From Bradyrhizobium frederickii (GTDB lineage Bacteria; Pseudomonadota; Alphaproteobacteria; Rhizobiales; Xanthobacteraceae): a stretch of DNA of 64,000 nucleotides. The notes beneath the pieces were generated by a model. The model searched no databases, was not told the origin of the DNA, and was given only the letters and a program-made list of their open reading frames with translations. Where the stretch lies: contig NZ_SPQS01000002.1 in the NCBI RefSeq assembly GCF_004570865.1, forward strand, positions 1 to 64,000, written 5' to 3'. Below are positions 54,494 through 63,610 of this stretch, piece after piece. Both the position numbers and the translations under genes were made by a program. Each line of letters opens with the position of its first letter. Positions within the stretch are counted from its first letter, which is position 1.

Positions 54494-55171
54494 TCAGTAG
54501 CTGCCCGGCTGGTTGCCGCCAAGCGCAAGCCGCGAGTTGTAGGGCGAGTCGCCGTGCTTCGGCTCAAGCACCACGACGAGGGTGCCGACCTTGACGCGAT
54601 CATAGAGATCGATCGCGTCCTCGTTGGTCAGGCGGATGCAGCCTGACGAGATCGAGGCGCCGATATATTCCGGCTGGTTGGTGCCGTGGATGCGGAACAG
54701 CGTGTCCTTGCCGCCCGAGTAGAGATACAGCGCGCGGGAGCCCATCGGGTTGTCCGGGCCGGGGGCGACATAGGTCGGCACGCCCAGGCGCGAGATTTCG
54801 CCGGGGGTGGGGTGCCAGGCCGGCCACTCGGTCTTGCTGCCCACCTTGGCGATGCCCGACCAAGCCATGGCCTCTTCGCCAACGGTGATGCCGTAGCGGA
54901 TCGCCTTGCCGCCCTCCAGCACGTAATAGAGATAATGGTTGTCGGAATCGACCACGATCGAGCCCGGCGATTCCTTGCGGTGGTACTCGACGATGGCGCG
55001 GCGGAACGGCTCCGCGACCGGGGCATTCTCGTATTTGACCTTGGCGAGGAGTTCCTTGTCCTTCGGCTTGAAGGCCTTGGTGTCGGTCGCCTCATAGCGA
55101 GTGGCCTGCATGCAGCCCGACAGCATCAGGCCAGCGGCCAAAATCCCAAACATAACTTTCAGCGACGACAT
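54494..55171 (-). CDS. L,D-transpeptidase lipoprotein (YkuD family)
   Basis: 225 residues. A lipoprotein signal (MSSLKVMFGILAAGLMLSGC, Cys at the lipobox) and a YkuD domain (about 70-205) with HGTNQPEYIGASISSGCIRL, containing the catalytic His and Cys. It cross-links peptidoglycan 3-3 or attaches lipoproteins to it. ATG 55171 is chosen at the signal sequence; there is an open frame further upstream with no signal-like start. Confidence 0.92.
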   Translation of the reverse strand: MSSLKVMFGILAAGLMLSGCMQATRYEATDTKAFKPKDKELLAKVKYENAPVAEPFRRAIVEYHRKESPGSIVVDSDNHYLYYVLEGGKAIRYGITVGEEAMAWSGIAKVGSKTEWPAWHPTPGEISRLGVPTYVAPGPDNPMGSRALYLYSGGKDTLFRIHGTNQPEYIGASISSGCIRLTNEDAIDLYDRVKVGTLVVVLEPKHGDSPYNSRLALGGNQPGSY

Positions 55172-55506
55172 GGTTTGGTTCCAATCAAAACAATACCGTG
55201 CGGAATGCCTGAGCTTACCGCCCAAGTTCCTCGACTCCGTTAATCCCATTATCGTTGAAATCTGCCACAATTCCAGCACTGAAGCCCTTTTCCCGCGCTG
55301 CGAGAGCCCACCTGTGGCTTTTCTGCCGCAAATTTTGCGGCAACGTGCAGGTTTTGGGGCGAGAAATGGCAAGCTGTCGTTTCCGTGCCACAGTTGAGCC
55401 ATGACGCGCCCCCAAATGCAAACGCATCCTTAATGCAGTTGTCATCGTGAATTGGCCAGAATCGCGCTAAGGGCTGTCATTCTGTCGCAGGTCCCCGGAG
55501 TCGTGC
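55172..55506. promoter_or_regulatory. 335-nt divergent intergenic region with one perfect palindrome
   Basis: This holds the promoters of the L,D-transpeptidase (minus) and corA (plus). The only clear symmetric element is TGCCGCAAATTTTGCGGCA at 55324-55342 (9-bp arms around one central base). No stress-sigma or FNR match was found; the GGAAC-like GTTCC at 55183-55187 is too close to the ATG to be a -35. Confidence 0.5.
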
Positions 55507-56484
55507 ATGCTTTCGGTGTTTGTTCCCTCGGAGTCCGCCCTGAAGAAGGTCGTGATCGAGGATCTTTCCGCGTTGTCCGAAAGCGCGGTCTGGATCGATC
55601 TGGTCAATCCGAGCGCGGCTGAGGACAAGGCGGTGGAGCGGCTCGCGGGCATCGCCATCCCGACCCGGGAAGACATGCAGGAGATCGAGATCTCGAGCCG
55701 CCTCTATATCGAGAACGGCGGGCGCTACATGACCGCGACTCTGATGTGCCACTCCGATACCGACATGCCCAGGACCACGGCGGTGACCTTCATCCTCGCC
55801 GACCACCGCCTGGTGACGGTGCGCTACGATCTCCCCAAGCCCTTCGCGCTCGTCGAGGCCAAGCTCGCCCGCTCCTGTACGCCGTCCATCACCGGCGAGA
55901 CGGTGCTGATGGAGCTGCTGGACGCCGTGATCGACCGCTGCGCCGACATCCTGGAGCGTTGCGGCGCCGAGATCGACCAGGTCAGCCACGACATCTTCGA
56001 GCCGGAGAGCACGCGCCACGGGCAGGCAAAGAGATATTCCCAGATCCTGATCTCGATCGGCCGCAAGGGCGACCTGACCTCGAAGGTTCGCGAGAGCCTT
56101 GTCTCGATCGGTCGCGTCGTGGCGTTCCTGTCCGCGGTCGTCGAGGGCGTGAAATGGTCAAAGGACATGCGCGAGCAGCTCAAGACCATGCAGCGCGACG
56201 TGGCCTCGCTGACCGACCACGCCTCCTATCTCTCCAACAAGATCACCTTCGTGCTCGACGCCATGCTCGGCGTCGTCAATCTCGAGCAGAACAACATCAT
56301 CAAGCTGTTCTCGGTCATGGCGGTCGTCCTGATGCCGCCGACGCTGATCGCCTCCGTCTACGGCATGAACTTCAAGGTCATGCCGGAACTCGAATGGGTG
56401 CACGGCTATCCGATGGCGCTGGTGATGATGCTGATCGCCGCGATCGTCCCGTACTGGATCTTCAAATGGAAGAAGTGGCTCTGA
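55507..56484 (+). CDS. corA: CorA-family magnesium/divalent cation transporter
   Basis: 325 residues. A cytosolic alpha/beta domain and long helices (1-260), then two C-terminal transmembrane helices (about 265-287 and 297-318) with the hallmark YGMNF after the first. The loop reads KVMPELEWVHGYP. It takes up Mg2+ as a pentamer. ATG 55507 is directly preceded by GGAGTCGTGC. It stands alone; no leader-type Mg riboswitch is recognised. Confidence 0.93.
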   Translation: MLSVFVPSESALKKVVIEDLSALSESAVWIDLVNPSAAEDKAVERLAGIAIPTREDMQEIEISSRLYIENGGRYMTATLMCHSDTDMPRTTAVTFILADHRLVTVRYDLPKPFALVEAKLARSCTPSITGETVLMELLDAVIDRCADILERCGAEIDQVSHDIFEPESTRHGQAKRYSQILISIGRKGDLTSKVRESLVSIGRVVAFLSAVVEGVKWSKDMREQLKTMQRDVASLTDHASYLSNKITFVLDAMLGVVNLEQNNIIKLFSVMAVVLMPPTLIASVYGMNFKVMPELEWVHGYPMALVMMLIAAIVPYWIFKWKKWL

Positions 56485-56691
56485 TCGCGTCGCGCGCTCG
56501 GAAGATAGCTACCGAGACCTTACGCCGGTCGCACAGACACGATGAATCGTGTCGCAGAATAGATCGGGATTGAGGCGTCACGGTGATGGGTGCATCGTGC
56601 CGCAATTCCTCCGGTAAAATTTGAGCGGTGGGCTGAACGTTTGCGCGAAACTTGTCTGCGATAAGTAGTGCGTAGCCGCGAGGAACCAGCC

Positions 56692-56907
56692 ATGGTTGAA
56701 AAACACATAACGTCGCCCCGCAACGTCATCGATCTGGCAAACTATCGTCGGGCGATGACGGGCGGCAAGGCGTCGATGTCGGTGCGCATGTGCCGGCACT
56801 GTGGTGCTCCGCTGCTCGACGGTGAGAACGACGACGATTGCTCGACCGCATTCAGCTCGGCCGCTCCGCGGCCGCGCGACAGGTCACGTCGGATTCGAAT
56901 CGATTGA
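56692..56907 (+). CDS. Small putative zinc-ribbon protein
   Basis: 71 residues. A CxxC pair (VRMCRHCGAPLLDGENDDDC) plus a later Cys suggests a partial zinc ribbon. N-terminal ITSPRNVIDLANYRRAMTGG resembles a short conserved bradyrhizobial family. CGAGGAACCAGCC precedes ATG 56692. Unknown role. Confidence 0.7.
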   Translation: MVEKHITSPRNVIDLANYRRAMTGGKASMSVRMCRHCGAPLLDGENDDDCSTAFSSAAPRPRDRSRRIRID

Positions 56908-56988
56908 GGGACGGAAGGCGAGGGCGATCCAGGTCTTGCGGCGGCGTTGTCTGGATCGCCTTGCTTCCCGAAACGCTGGTTCCAATTC

Positions 56989-57074
56989 CGTCATTGCGAG
57001 GAACTCCTGCGACGAAGCAATCCAGAGTCTTTCCACGGGAAGATTCTGGATTGCTTCGCTGCGCTCGCAATGAC
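56989..57074. repeat. Intergenic palindromic repeat, type D (copy 2)
   Basis: CGTCATTGCGAGGAACTCC...CGCTCGCAATGACA with inner GCGACGAAGCAATCCAGA / TCTGGATTGCTTCGC. Same family as 36067-36150. It ends 8 nt before the SDR stop. Confidence 0.8.
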
Positions 57075-57082
57075 AGTGACGC

Positions 57083-57841
57083 CTACACGTGCTGGCCGCC
57101 GTTGATGTGGATCTCGGCGCCGTTGACGTAGGAGCTGGTGTCCGTGCACAGCACGTAGATGATCTTGGCGACCTCGTCGGGCGTGCCGAGGCGATGCAGC
57201 GGGATCTGCTGCTCGACGATCTTCTCGGTGCCCGGCGACAGGATCGAGGTGTCGATCTCGCCAGGCGCGATGGCGTTGACGCGCACGCCGATGCGGCCGA
57301 AATCGGAGGCCATCTCGCGCGTCAGGGATGCCAGGGCGGCCTTCGAGGTGGCGTAGGCGGCCCCTGCGAACGGATGCACGCGCGAGCCCGCGATCGAGGT
57401 GACGTTCACGACCGAGCCCTTGGCCGCCTTCAATTCCTCGATCAGCCCGCGCGCGATCATGATCGGCGCGAAGAAATTGACGTGAAAGACATGCGTCCAG
57501 GTCTCGAGGTCGGTATCCACCGAGCCGAGCCTCGAGCCGCCCGGGCCCTTCGGCGAGATCGCGGCGTTGTTGACCAGCGCATGCAGCATGCCGCCTTCGA
57601 GACGGTTGCGGATGTCGGAGATCGCGCGGGTCGTGTCCCTGGGATCGGCGAGGTCGACCTGGATGTGGTCCTCAGGACCCGCATCCCACGGGCAGTCCTC
57701 GGGGAAAGGATGCCGCGAGCAGGTGATGACGCGCCAGCCCGCCGAGGAGAAGCGGATCACGGTGGCGTGGCCGATGCCGCGGCTGGCTCCGGTCAGGAGC
57801 AGCGTGCGGCGCGGCGCATTGGACGAATGCGGCATGGACAT
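57083..57841 (-). CDS. Short-chain dehydrogenase/reductase
   Basis: 252 residues. Classical SDR: cofactor motif LLTGASRGIGHA, NNAAIS, catalytic Ser in VNVTSIAGS, Tyr-x3-Lys in AAYATSKAAL, and a C-terminal YVNGAEIHINGGQHV. A putative 3-oxoacyl reductase-like enzyme; substrate unknown. It is transcribed 44 nt downstream of pdxH. ATG 57841 or 57835 are both possible. Confidence 0.9.
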   Translation of the reverse strand: MSMPHSSNAPRRTLLLTGASRGIGHATVIRFSSAGWRVITCSRHPFPEDCPWDAGPEDHIQVDLADPRDTTRAISDIRNRLEGGMLHALVNNAAISPKGPGGSRLGSVDTDLETWTHVFHVNFFAPIMIARGLIEELKAAKGSVVNVTSIAGSRVHPFAGAAYATSKAALASLTREMASDFGRIGVRVNAIAPGEIDTSILSPGTEKIVEQQIPLHRLGTPDEVAKIIYVLCTDTSSYVNGAEIHINGGQHV

Positions 57842-57885
57842 CTTTCAGGTCGGCCCAAAGCTCGAGACAAGGGTCAAGATGAGGG

Positions 57886-58527
57886 TCAAGGATACATCCG
57901 CGTCTTGGACCACTTCTGGCCAGCCGCGTCACGACGAAATTCGATGCGGTCGTGCAAGCGGAACGGGCGGTCGTGCCAGAACTCGATCCGTGAGGGCGTG
58001 ATGCGCCAGCCGCTCCAGCCCGGCGGGCGCGGCACTTCGCCGATGACGTATCTGGCTGCGACTTTCGCGATGGCTTGTTCGAAGGCGAAGCGGCTCTCCA
58101 GCGCCTCGGACTGCTTGCTCGCCCAGGCGCCGATCTGGGCCTGCTTGGGCCGGGTGGCGAAATAGGCGTCGGCTTCGGCGTCAGTCACCGGCGTCACGTT
58201 GCCGCGGATGCGGACCTGACGGCGCAGCGACTTCCAGTGAAAAAGTAACGCTGCCTTAGGATTTGCGGCGAGTTCGCGGCCCTTCTGGCTGGCGATGTGG
58301 CTGTAGAAGACGAAACCCGCGGTATCGAAGCCCTTCATCAGCACCATGCGCACGTCAGGGAGGCCGTCGGGATCGACGGTCGCGAGCGCCATGGCGTTCG
58401 GATCGTTCGGCTCGCTCTTGATCGCCTCGTTCAGCCAGCTCTCGAACAGCGCAAATGGCTCGTCGGCGGCGGTGAAATCACCGGATGTTAAGGGTGTCTG
58501 GTGTTTCATCGAGGTCGTGTCGGTCAT
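57886..58527 (-). CDS. pdxH: Pyridoxamine 5'-phosphate oxidase
   Basis: 213 residues. FMN-dependent PNPOx: [69 protein letters not shown], and the C-terminal [11 protein letters not shown]. It makes pyridoxal phosphate from PNP/PMP. ATG 58527 gives [13 protein letters not shown] 58509 is also plausible. First of two genes with the SDR. Confidence 0.93.
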   Translation of the reverse strand: MTDTTSMKHQTPLTSGDFTAADEPFALFESWLNEAIKSEPNDPNAMALATVDPDGLPDVRMVLMKGFDTAGFVFYSHIASQKGRELAANPKAALLFHWKSLRRQVRIRGNVTPVTDAEADAYFATRPKQAQIGAWASKQSEALESRFAFEQAIAKVAARYVIGEVPRPPGWSGWRITPSRIEFWHDRPFRLHDRIEFRRDAAGQKWSKTRMYP

Positions 58528-58640
58528 GTCTGGAGTCCGAGTTGCGTCCCGCGGCCCAAAACGCGTTGTTGTCCGCTACCGCCCTATATAGGGCATGGGG
58601 ACGCGTTGGCCTATCGGCGATCCGGCCGTCCGGCTTCGTC

Positions 58641-59048
58641 ATGACGATCATTCTCATCGGGCTCGGGGCCGGGGGCTGCAGCTTTTCCCGCAACGACCAG
58701 AGTGCCTACGCCAAGGCCGACGACAGCGACCTCACCGGCTCGATCGCGCGACCGGCGAAGGACGCGCCGCCGACCGAGACCGATCTCGCCTTCGCCCGCA
58801 ACGCCGCCACCGACGTCCTCAGCAAGGGCGACAAGGATTCCAGCCAGCATTGGGAGAATCCGGAGACCGGGGCGCGCGGCTCGGTGACGCCGATCGCGCA
58901 ATCCTATGCCGCCGAGGACGGCCGCAGATGCCGCGATTTCCTGGCGAGCTACGTCAACGGGACGACCGAAAGCTGGCTCCAGGGCGCCGGCTGCCAAAGC
59001 AGCCGTGGCCGTTGGGAGATTCATACGCTAAAGCCGTGGCGGAGCTAG
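58641..59048 (+). CDS. Surface-antigen-like lipoprotein (17 kDa antigen family)
   Basis: 135 residues. A short lipoprotein signal (MTIILIGLGAGGC, Cys13) and a domain with NPETGARGSVTPIAQSY, RRCRDFLASYVNG and GAGCQSSRGRWEIHTLKPW, the pattern of the 17-kDa surface antigen family (RT0821-type). The start ATG 58641 is the only ATG near the lipobox. It is divergent from pdxH. Outer-membrane lipoprotein is the likely location. Confidence 0.8.
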   Translation: MTIILIGLGAGGCSFSRNDQSAYAKADDSDLTGSIARPAKDAPPTETDLAFARNAATDVLSKGDKDSSQHWENPETGARGSVTPIAQSYAAEDGRRCRDFLASYVNGTTESWLQGAGCQSSRGRWEIHTLKPWRS

Positions 59049-59157
59049 GAATCGGCGCACGCCCCTAGTTGCAAAAATGCCACTCTCTCCCCACATGGAT
59101 CGCAGGTGGGGCGGGGAGCCCTTTGAACAATTCGAATTCTTGAAGGAGACGTGACGG

Positions 59158-60120
59158 ATGCGCGACCCCTATGAGGTCTTGGGGGTGCCGCGGAGCGCCA
59201 GCGCTGCCGCCATCAAGAGCGCCTATCGCAAGCTTGCCAAGAAGCACCATCCCGACAGCAACAAGGGCGACCCGAAAGCCGCCGAGCGCTTCTCCGAGAT
59301 CAACTCGGCGAACGAGATCATCGGCGACGAGGACAAGCGCAAGCAATTCGACCGCGGCGAGATCGATGCCGAGGGCAAGCCGCGCTTCCAGGGGTTTCCG
59401 GGCGGTGGCGGGCCGCGCGGCCGCGCCGGTCCCGGCGGGTTCGAAAGCTATACGTTCCGCTCCGGCGGCGGCCCCGGCGCGGGCGGCGGCGCGTTCGAGG
59501 ATATTCTCAACAGCATGTTCGGCGGCGGGATGCGCGGCGCGCGGCCGGGGGCCGGCGGCGGAGCTCAATTCGAATTCGACACCGGCGGCATCGGGCTCGA
59601 TCTCGACGTCAACGTTGCCATGTCCGTCTCGCTGGAAGAGTCGGTCAAGGGCGGCGAGAAGCGCGTCCGGCTGCCGACAGGCAAGGAGCTCAACGTCAAG
59701 ATTCCTGCCGGCGTCACCGAGGGTCAGCAGATTCGGCTGCGCGGGCAGGGCGAGAGCGCGCAGGGGCATCCGCCCGGGGATCTCCTGATCACCATCAACA
59801 TCGCGCCGCACCCGTTCTTCAAGGTCGAGGGCGCCGATCTCAGGATCGACCTGCCGGTCACGCTCTACGAGGCGGTGCTCGGCGGGAAGGTCCGCGTGCC
59901 TACTCTCGGCAATGCCGTGGAGCTTTCGGTCCCGAAAAACACCTCCAGTGGCCGGACCTTCCGCCTCAAGGGCAAGGGCCTGCCGAAATCCGGCGGAACC
60001 GGGGATCTCTTCGTCACCGTCAGGATTATGCTACCGGATGGGAACGACGCCGAGCTTGAAGCATTGATGGAGAAGTGGCGGGACCAACACCCCTACAATC
60101 CACGTAGCGGGCTTGGTTAG
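59158..60120 (+). CDS. DnaJ-class co-chaperone (CbpA-like)
   Basis: 320 residues. A J-domain (1-68) with the HPD motif in [18 protein letters not shown], a Gly-rich linker with long GGG runs (70-135), then the two-part DnaJ C-terminal substrate domain (about 145-310; [50 protein letters not shown]). It lacks the zinc-finger region, so it is CbpA/DjlB-like rather than canonical DnaJ. It would stimulate DnaK ATPase. AAGGAGACGTGACGG precedes ATG 59158. Confidence 0.92.
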   Translation: MRDPYEVLGVPRSASAAAIKSAYRKLAKKHHPDSNKGDPKAAERFSEINSANEIIGDEDKRKQFDRGEIDAEGKPRFQGFPGGGGPRGRAGPGGFESYTFRSGGGPGAGGGAFEDILNSMFGGGMRGARPGAGGGAQFEFDTGGIGLDLDVNVAMSVSLEESVKGGEKRVRLPTGKELNVKIPAGVTEGQQIRLRGQGESAQGHPPGDLLITINIAPHPFFKVEGADLRIDLPVTLYEAVLGGKVRVPTLGNAVELSVPKNTSSGRTFRLKGKGLPKSGGTGDLFVTVRIMLPDGNDAELEALMEKWRDQHPYNPRSGLG

Positions 60121-60434
60121 ACGATCGAACTGAAGGGGTTCTCCTAAAGGCCTAGGGCTTCGTCCTGGAGATGATGCTCATCATATGCCTGAGGCGTGGT
60201 AGCGCTTCATGAACTCGACGTATCGGCTGTCCGGCGGGGCAGCCGATAAAAAGGTGCGGCCTCGAGAGGGGGACCAGCGCGGTACCAAAAACCCCAATCG
60301 AGGCCGCCCGCGTCGATCGGCGGATCGAACGCTGCTCATTTTCGCGTGATCATCCGGTGCGATAATGAGACGCGCCGATGTCTTGATTCCAAATTTTCAA
60401 TGACGGAATCTAGGCACTGTGCTCAAGCGGTGGT
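60121..60434. other. Unassigned 314-nt intergenic stretch
   Basis: No gene recognised. Two structures stand out. CGGCTG (60224-60229) pairs with CAGCCG (60240-60245) and is followed by ATAAAAA, which resembles a weak terminator. GGCCTCGA (about 60260) pairs with TCGAGGCC (about 60297). On the minus strand a short frame ending RYVEFMKRYHASGI and TGA is open for about 45 residues without a start, perhaps a decayed gene tail. Confidence 0.4.
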
Positions 60435-61205
60435 TTAGGTGCCGTTTTTCTCAGCCTGGTCATAGACCGCCTGCGCCACCTTGGTCAGCCGGTCGCGATC
60501 GCCGCCGCCGCTGACGACGTAACCAACGCCACGCTCGGCCCAGAACAGCGCGCCGTCCTTGTCGGTCCTGGCGTAACGCATTTGCGTCGCACCATTCTCG
60601 GTCTTGGCAGTGTAGATCGTGTAGCGCTCGCCCGAGACGCCCTCATACATCAGGAACGACGCAGGGCCATTCGGCCCCGGCAAGAGCCGGCCGCCGACCA
60701 GCTTCAGCCCGCTGGCCTCCAGGTTCGGCGCGAACACGGTCCAGCCGCAGCGCCGGGTCAGCCAGGCCTGGAGGTGGTCGCGCTCATTGCCGCCGACCTC
60801 GACGGGGTGGCGGACCTCGACGACATAGAGGCGGTGAGCGTCGAGCGCATCCGCGGTGAAGCTCTGGAAGGTCGAGGGGGCGCTGGCGGCGCCATGCGCG
60901 ACCCAGCCGGCCGTGCCGCCGGCGACGAAGGCAACCAGCACAGCCGCGGCGGCGCCATAGAGCCATTGCCGCGGGCCGCGCTCCAGCCGCTCGAGCTCCA
61001 GCCGTGCCGGCACCGGCTCGTGGGCGATGGAATCGTAGCGGGCGTGCAGCATCTCCGCCATGGCGCGCCAGGACTGCACGCGCTCGGCCTCTTCCGGATG
61101 GGCGACCAGCCAGGCCTCGACGTCGGCACGGCGCTCGGCCGGCAGCTCGCCGTCGACAAAGGCGTGCAGTTCGTCCTCGGTCACTGGGATCTTGCGCTCG
61201 TTCAT
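60435..61205 (-). CDS. Anti-sigma factor, membrane anchored
   Basis: 256 residues. An N-terminal zinc-less anti-sigma-like helix region (about 5-75, DELHAFVDGELPAERRADVE, AWLVAHPEEAERVQSWRAMA), one transmembrane helix (about 88-110, WLYGAAAAVLVAFVAGG), then a periplasmic domain. It would hold the ECF sigma factor encoded 106 nt upstream inactive until an envelope signal. ATG 61205 matches the conserved start. Confidence 0.9.
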   Translation of the reverse strand: MNERKIPVTEDELHAFVDGELPAERRADVEAWLVAHPEEAERVQSWRAMAEMLHARYDSIAHEPVPARLELERLERGPRQWLYGAAAAVLVAFVAGGTAGWVAHGAASAPSTFQSFTADALDAHRLYVVEVRHPVEVGGNERDHLQAWLTRRCGWTVFAPNLEASGLKLVGGRLLPGPNGPASFLMYEGVSGERYTIYTAKTENGATQMRYARTDKDGALFWAERGVGYVVSGGGDRDRLTKVAQAVYDQAEKNGT

Positions 61206-61311
61206 CTCAATCGTCTCTGGCTCTGTGGCCCACAATGTCGTCCAAAGCTCAAATTTGCTCGCGGCATCGGCACGCTGCGGGCGGATGATCCGCGATGCAT
61301 CGACCCTGCCA

Positions 61312-61800
61312 TCATTTCACCCGCCTGAGCGTCGGGCGCTCGCCTTCCAGCGAGGCCTTGACGTGGGCACGGGCACGGGCGAGGCGCGACATCACGGTGC
61401 CGATCGGCACGCCCTGAATGTCGGCGACCTCGCGGTAGCTCATGCCTTCCAGCATGACCAGGAGCAGCACCGAACGCTGCTCCTCGACGAGCGTCGCCAG
61501 CGCCCTCTCGATGTCGCGCCCTTCGGCTTCGGTGCCGCTGGCATCGGGATTGTTCTCCGTCAGCTGCATGAATTGCGGCCGCCTTGCCAGCGAGCGCCGC
61601 CGGTTCTTGTTGAGGTTGGTCAGGATCGTGTAGAGCCAGCTCCTGACGTCGCCTCCGAGAAACAATCGCTCCGAGCGCAGGGCCCGCACCAGCGTGTCCT
61701 GCACCAGATCGTCGGCCGCGTCCGCGTCGCGCGTGAGCGCGCGGGCGTAGCGGCGCAACGCCGGGATCATGGCTTCCACACTCTGGCGAAACGCGCTCAT
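61312..61800 (-). CDS. ECF RNA polymerase sigma factor
   Basis: 162 residues. Region 2 (about 10-75, RRYARALTRDADAADDLVQD, TLVRALRSERLFLGGDVRSW, LYTILTNLNKNRRR) and region 4 (about 105-150, EEQRSVLLLVMLEGMSYREV, ADIQGVPIGTVMSRLARARA). No extra domain, unlike EcfG or SigJ. It is followed by its anti-sigma gene. A GGAAT-N17-GTT element upstream on the minus strand may be its own promoter. Confidence 0.93.
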   Translation of the reverse strand: MSAFRQSVEAMIPALRRYARALTRDADAADDLVQDTLVRALRSERLFLGGDVRSWLYTILTNLNKNRRRSLARRPQFMQLTENNPDASGTEAEGRDIERALATLVEEQRSVLLLVMLEGMSYREVADIQGVPIGTVMSRLARARAHVKASLEGERPTLRRVK

Positions 61801-61848
61801 TGCGGTCTTGACGTCCTGGTCTCAGGCGCAAGCGCCTATAGGGATCAT

Positions 61849-61873
61849 AACACCCGAATGGAACGGCTATTCC
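61849..61873 (-). promoter_or_regulatory. Candidate ECF-type promoter of the sigma/anti-sigma operon
   Basis: On the minus strand GGAAT (61873-61869), 17 nt, GTT (61851-61849), about 48-73 nt upstream of the sigma ATG. It resembles ECF -35/-10 elements; the last -35 base differs from the EcfG consensus, so it may be self-recognised. Confidence 0.4.
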
Positions 61874-61973
61874 GGTGCTCTAAACAGCGTTAACGCGGCG
61901 TATTAGGGCTGTACCGCAAAGGAGGGCTGGTGTACCTCCAGACCTCAGCAAGAGTTCGACGGGACGTTCAAAC

Positions 61974-62789
61974 ATGGCGCAGAATTCAGGTCTGATGCAG
62001 GGCAAGCGCGGGGTGATCCTCGGTCTTGCCAACAACCGCTCGATCGCCTGGGGCATCGCCAAGGCATGCCACGCCGCCGGCGCCGAGCTCGCCTTCACCT
62101 ATCAGGGCGATGCGCTGAAGAAGCGCGTCGAGCCGCTGGCCGCCGAGATCGGCGGTCTCGTGCTCGGCCATTGCGATGTCACCGATGCCGCGACCATCGA
62201 TGCGGCGTTCGCGGTGCTGAAGGAGAAGTGGGGCAAGATCGACTTCCTGGTGCACGCGATCGCCTATGGCGAGCAGCTCGAAGGCCGCTACGTCGACACT
62301 ACCGCGGAGAATTTCTCGAAGTCGCTGCTGATCTCCTGCTACTCGTTCACGGCCGTGGCGCAGCGCGCCGAGAAGCTGATGACGGATGGCGGCTCGCTGA
62401 TCACGCTCAGCTATTACGGTGCCGAGAAGTGGATGCCGCATTACAACGTGATGGGCGTAGCGAAGGCGGCGCTGGAGGCCAGCGTGCGCTATCTCGCCGC
62501 CGACCTCGGCGAGAAGAACATCCGCGTCAACGCGATCTCGGCCGGTCCGATCAAGACGCTCGCCGCCTCCGGCATCGGCGACTTCCGCTATATCCTGAAG
62601 TGGAACGAGACCAACGCGCCGATGCGGCGCAACGTGTCGACCGAGGACGTCGGCGGCAGCGCGTTGTATCTGCTCTCCGACCTCTCGCGCGGCGTCACCG
62701 GTGAGGTGCATCACGTCGATTCCGGTTATCACGTGCTGGGCATGAAGAGGCCCGATGCGCCGGATATTTCGTTCGGCGGCAAGGACTGA
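61974..62789 (+). CDS. fabI: Enoyl-[acyl-carrier-protein] reductase (NADH)
   Basis: 271 residues. SDR-type FabI: GLMQGKRGVILGLANNRSIA, WGIAKACHAAGAELAFTYQG, the Tyr-x6-Lys active site (YNVMGVAKAALEASVRYL), and NAISAGPIKTLAASGI. It reduces the double bond in the last step of fatty-acid elongation. Genomes of this group often carry more than one fabI. ATG 61974 follows GGGACGTTCAAAC. It is 13 nt upstream of the phosphatase gene, so the two are likely co-transcribed. Confidence 0.94.
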   Translation: MAQNSGLMQGKRGVILGLANNRSIAWGIAKACHAAGAELAFTYQGDALKKRVEPLAAEIGGLVLGHCDVTDAATIDAAFAVLKEKWGKIDFLVHAIAYGEQLEGRYVDTTAENFSKSLLISCYSFTAVAQRAEKLMTDGGSLITLSYYGAEKWMPHYNVMGVAKAALEASVRYLAADLGEKNIRVNAISAGPIKTLAASGIGDFRYILKWNETNAPMRRNVSTEDVGGSALYLLSDLSRGVTGEVHHVDSGYHVLGMKRPDAPDISFGGKD

Positions 62790-62802
62790 TCTTCAGGCTG
62801 GA

Positions 62803-63402
62803 ATGGCCGTGCCCACGATCTACTATCTTCGCCACGGCGAGACCGAGTGGAACGCGCTCGGCAGGCTTCAGGGCACCAAGGACATTCCGCTGAACGCGCG
62901 CGGACGCAGTCAAGCCGTCCAGGCCGGCGGCATTCTCGCCGACCTGTTCACGCGCGAGGGGCGCGACAAGGCGGCGCTGCCTTACGTGTCGAGCCCGCTC
63001 GGCCGCGCGCGCCAGACCATGGAGCTCGCGCGCTTCAAGCTCGAATTGCCGGTTGCCGACTATGCGCTCGACGATCGGCTGCGCGAGATCGGCTACGGCA
63101 CCTGGGAAGGGCTGACGCTGGCCGAGAGCGAAGCGGCTGATCCCGACATTTACGCCAGGCGCCTCGCCGACAAATGGAGGGTGGGCCCCGCCGGCGGCGA
63201 GACCTATGCCGATGTTCAGGTCCGCGTGCGCGCCTGGTACGATCAGCTGCGGACCGACACGGTCGCGGTGGCCCATGGCGGGACCTGCCGGGCCCTGATG
63301 GTGTGCTTGGGGCTGGAGACGCCGGCCAGCGCCGCGGAACTCTATATCGAGCAGGGGGCGGTCTACGTGTTCCGCGACGGGCGGCTGGAGAAGTTCAGTT
63401 AG
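62803..63402 (+). CDS. Histidine phosphatase (phosphoglycerate mutase-like)
   Basis: 199 residues. Catalytic YYLRHGETEWNALGRLQG, KDIPLNARGRSQA, SSPLGRARQTMELA, LREIGYGTWEGLT and VAVAHGGTCRALMV. It is a broad-specificity phosphatase or cofactor-independent dPGM-like; physiological substrate unknown. ATG 62803 follows CAGGCTGGA, an acceptable site, 13 nt after fabI. Confidence 0.9.
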   Translation: MAVPTIYYLRHGETEWNALGRLQGTKDIPLNARGRSQAVQAGGILADLFTREGRDKAALPYVSSPLGRARQTMELARFKLELPVADYALDDRLREIGYGTWEGLTLAESEAADPDIYARRLADKWRVGPAGGETYADVQVRVRAWYDQLRTDTVAVAHGGTCRALMVCLGLETPASAAELYIEQGAVYVFRDGRLEKFS

Positions 63403-63421
63403 GGGCGGCGCCACATCCTCC

Positions 63422-63515
63422 GCCGTCATGCCCGGGCCTGTCCCGGGCATCCACGCGCTTTCTCGCCAGCGGCGGGGCAAAGGACGTGGATGGCGGGACA
63501 GGCCCGGCCACGACG
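63422..63515. repeat. Intergenic palindromic repeat, type G (copy 3)
   Basis: CCGTCATGCCCGGGCCTGTC / GACAGGCCCGGCCACGACG with CATCCACGCG / GACGTGGATG inner arms. Follows the phosphatase stop by 20 nt. Confidence 0.78.
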
Positions 63516-63610
63516 AATTTGGCGGGCATTTGACCACCCATCCAGATCGCGTTACGTCACGTTGACATTCAACATGGACGTTGTCTTTCAACGCTAGCCT
63601 ACGGTCCGGC

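Noticed and set aside
55183..55187. GTTCC (GGAAC on the minus strand) as a stress promoter for the L,D-transpeptidase
   Set aside because: It lies about 12-16 nt before the ATG, leaving no room for a 16-17 nt spacer and -10.
61312..61800. The ECF sigma factor being EcfG itself
   Set aside because: It lacks neighbouring nepR or phyR genes and is paired with a membrane-anchored anti-sigma factor, unlike EcfG loci.
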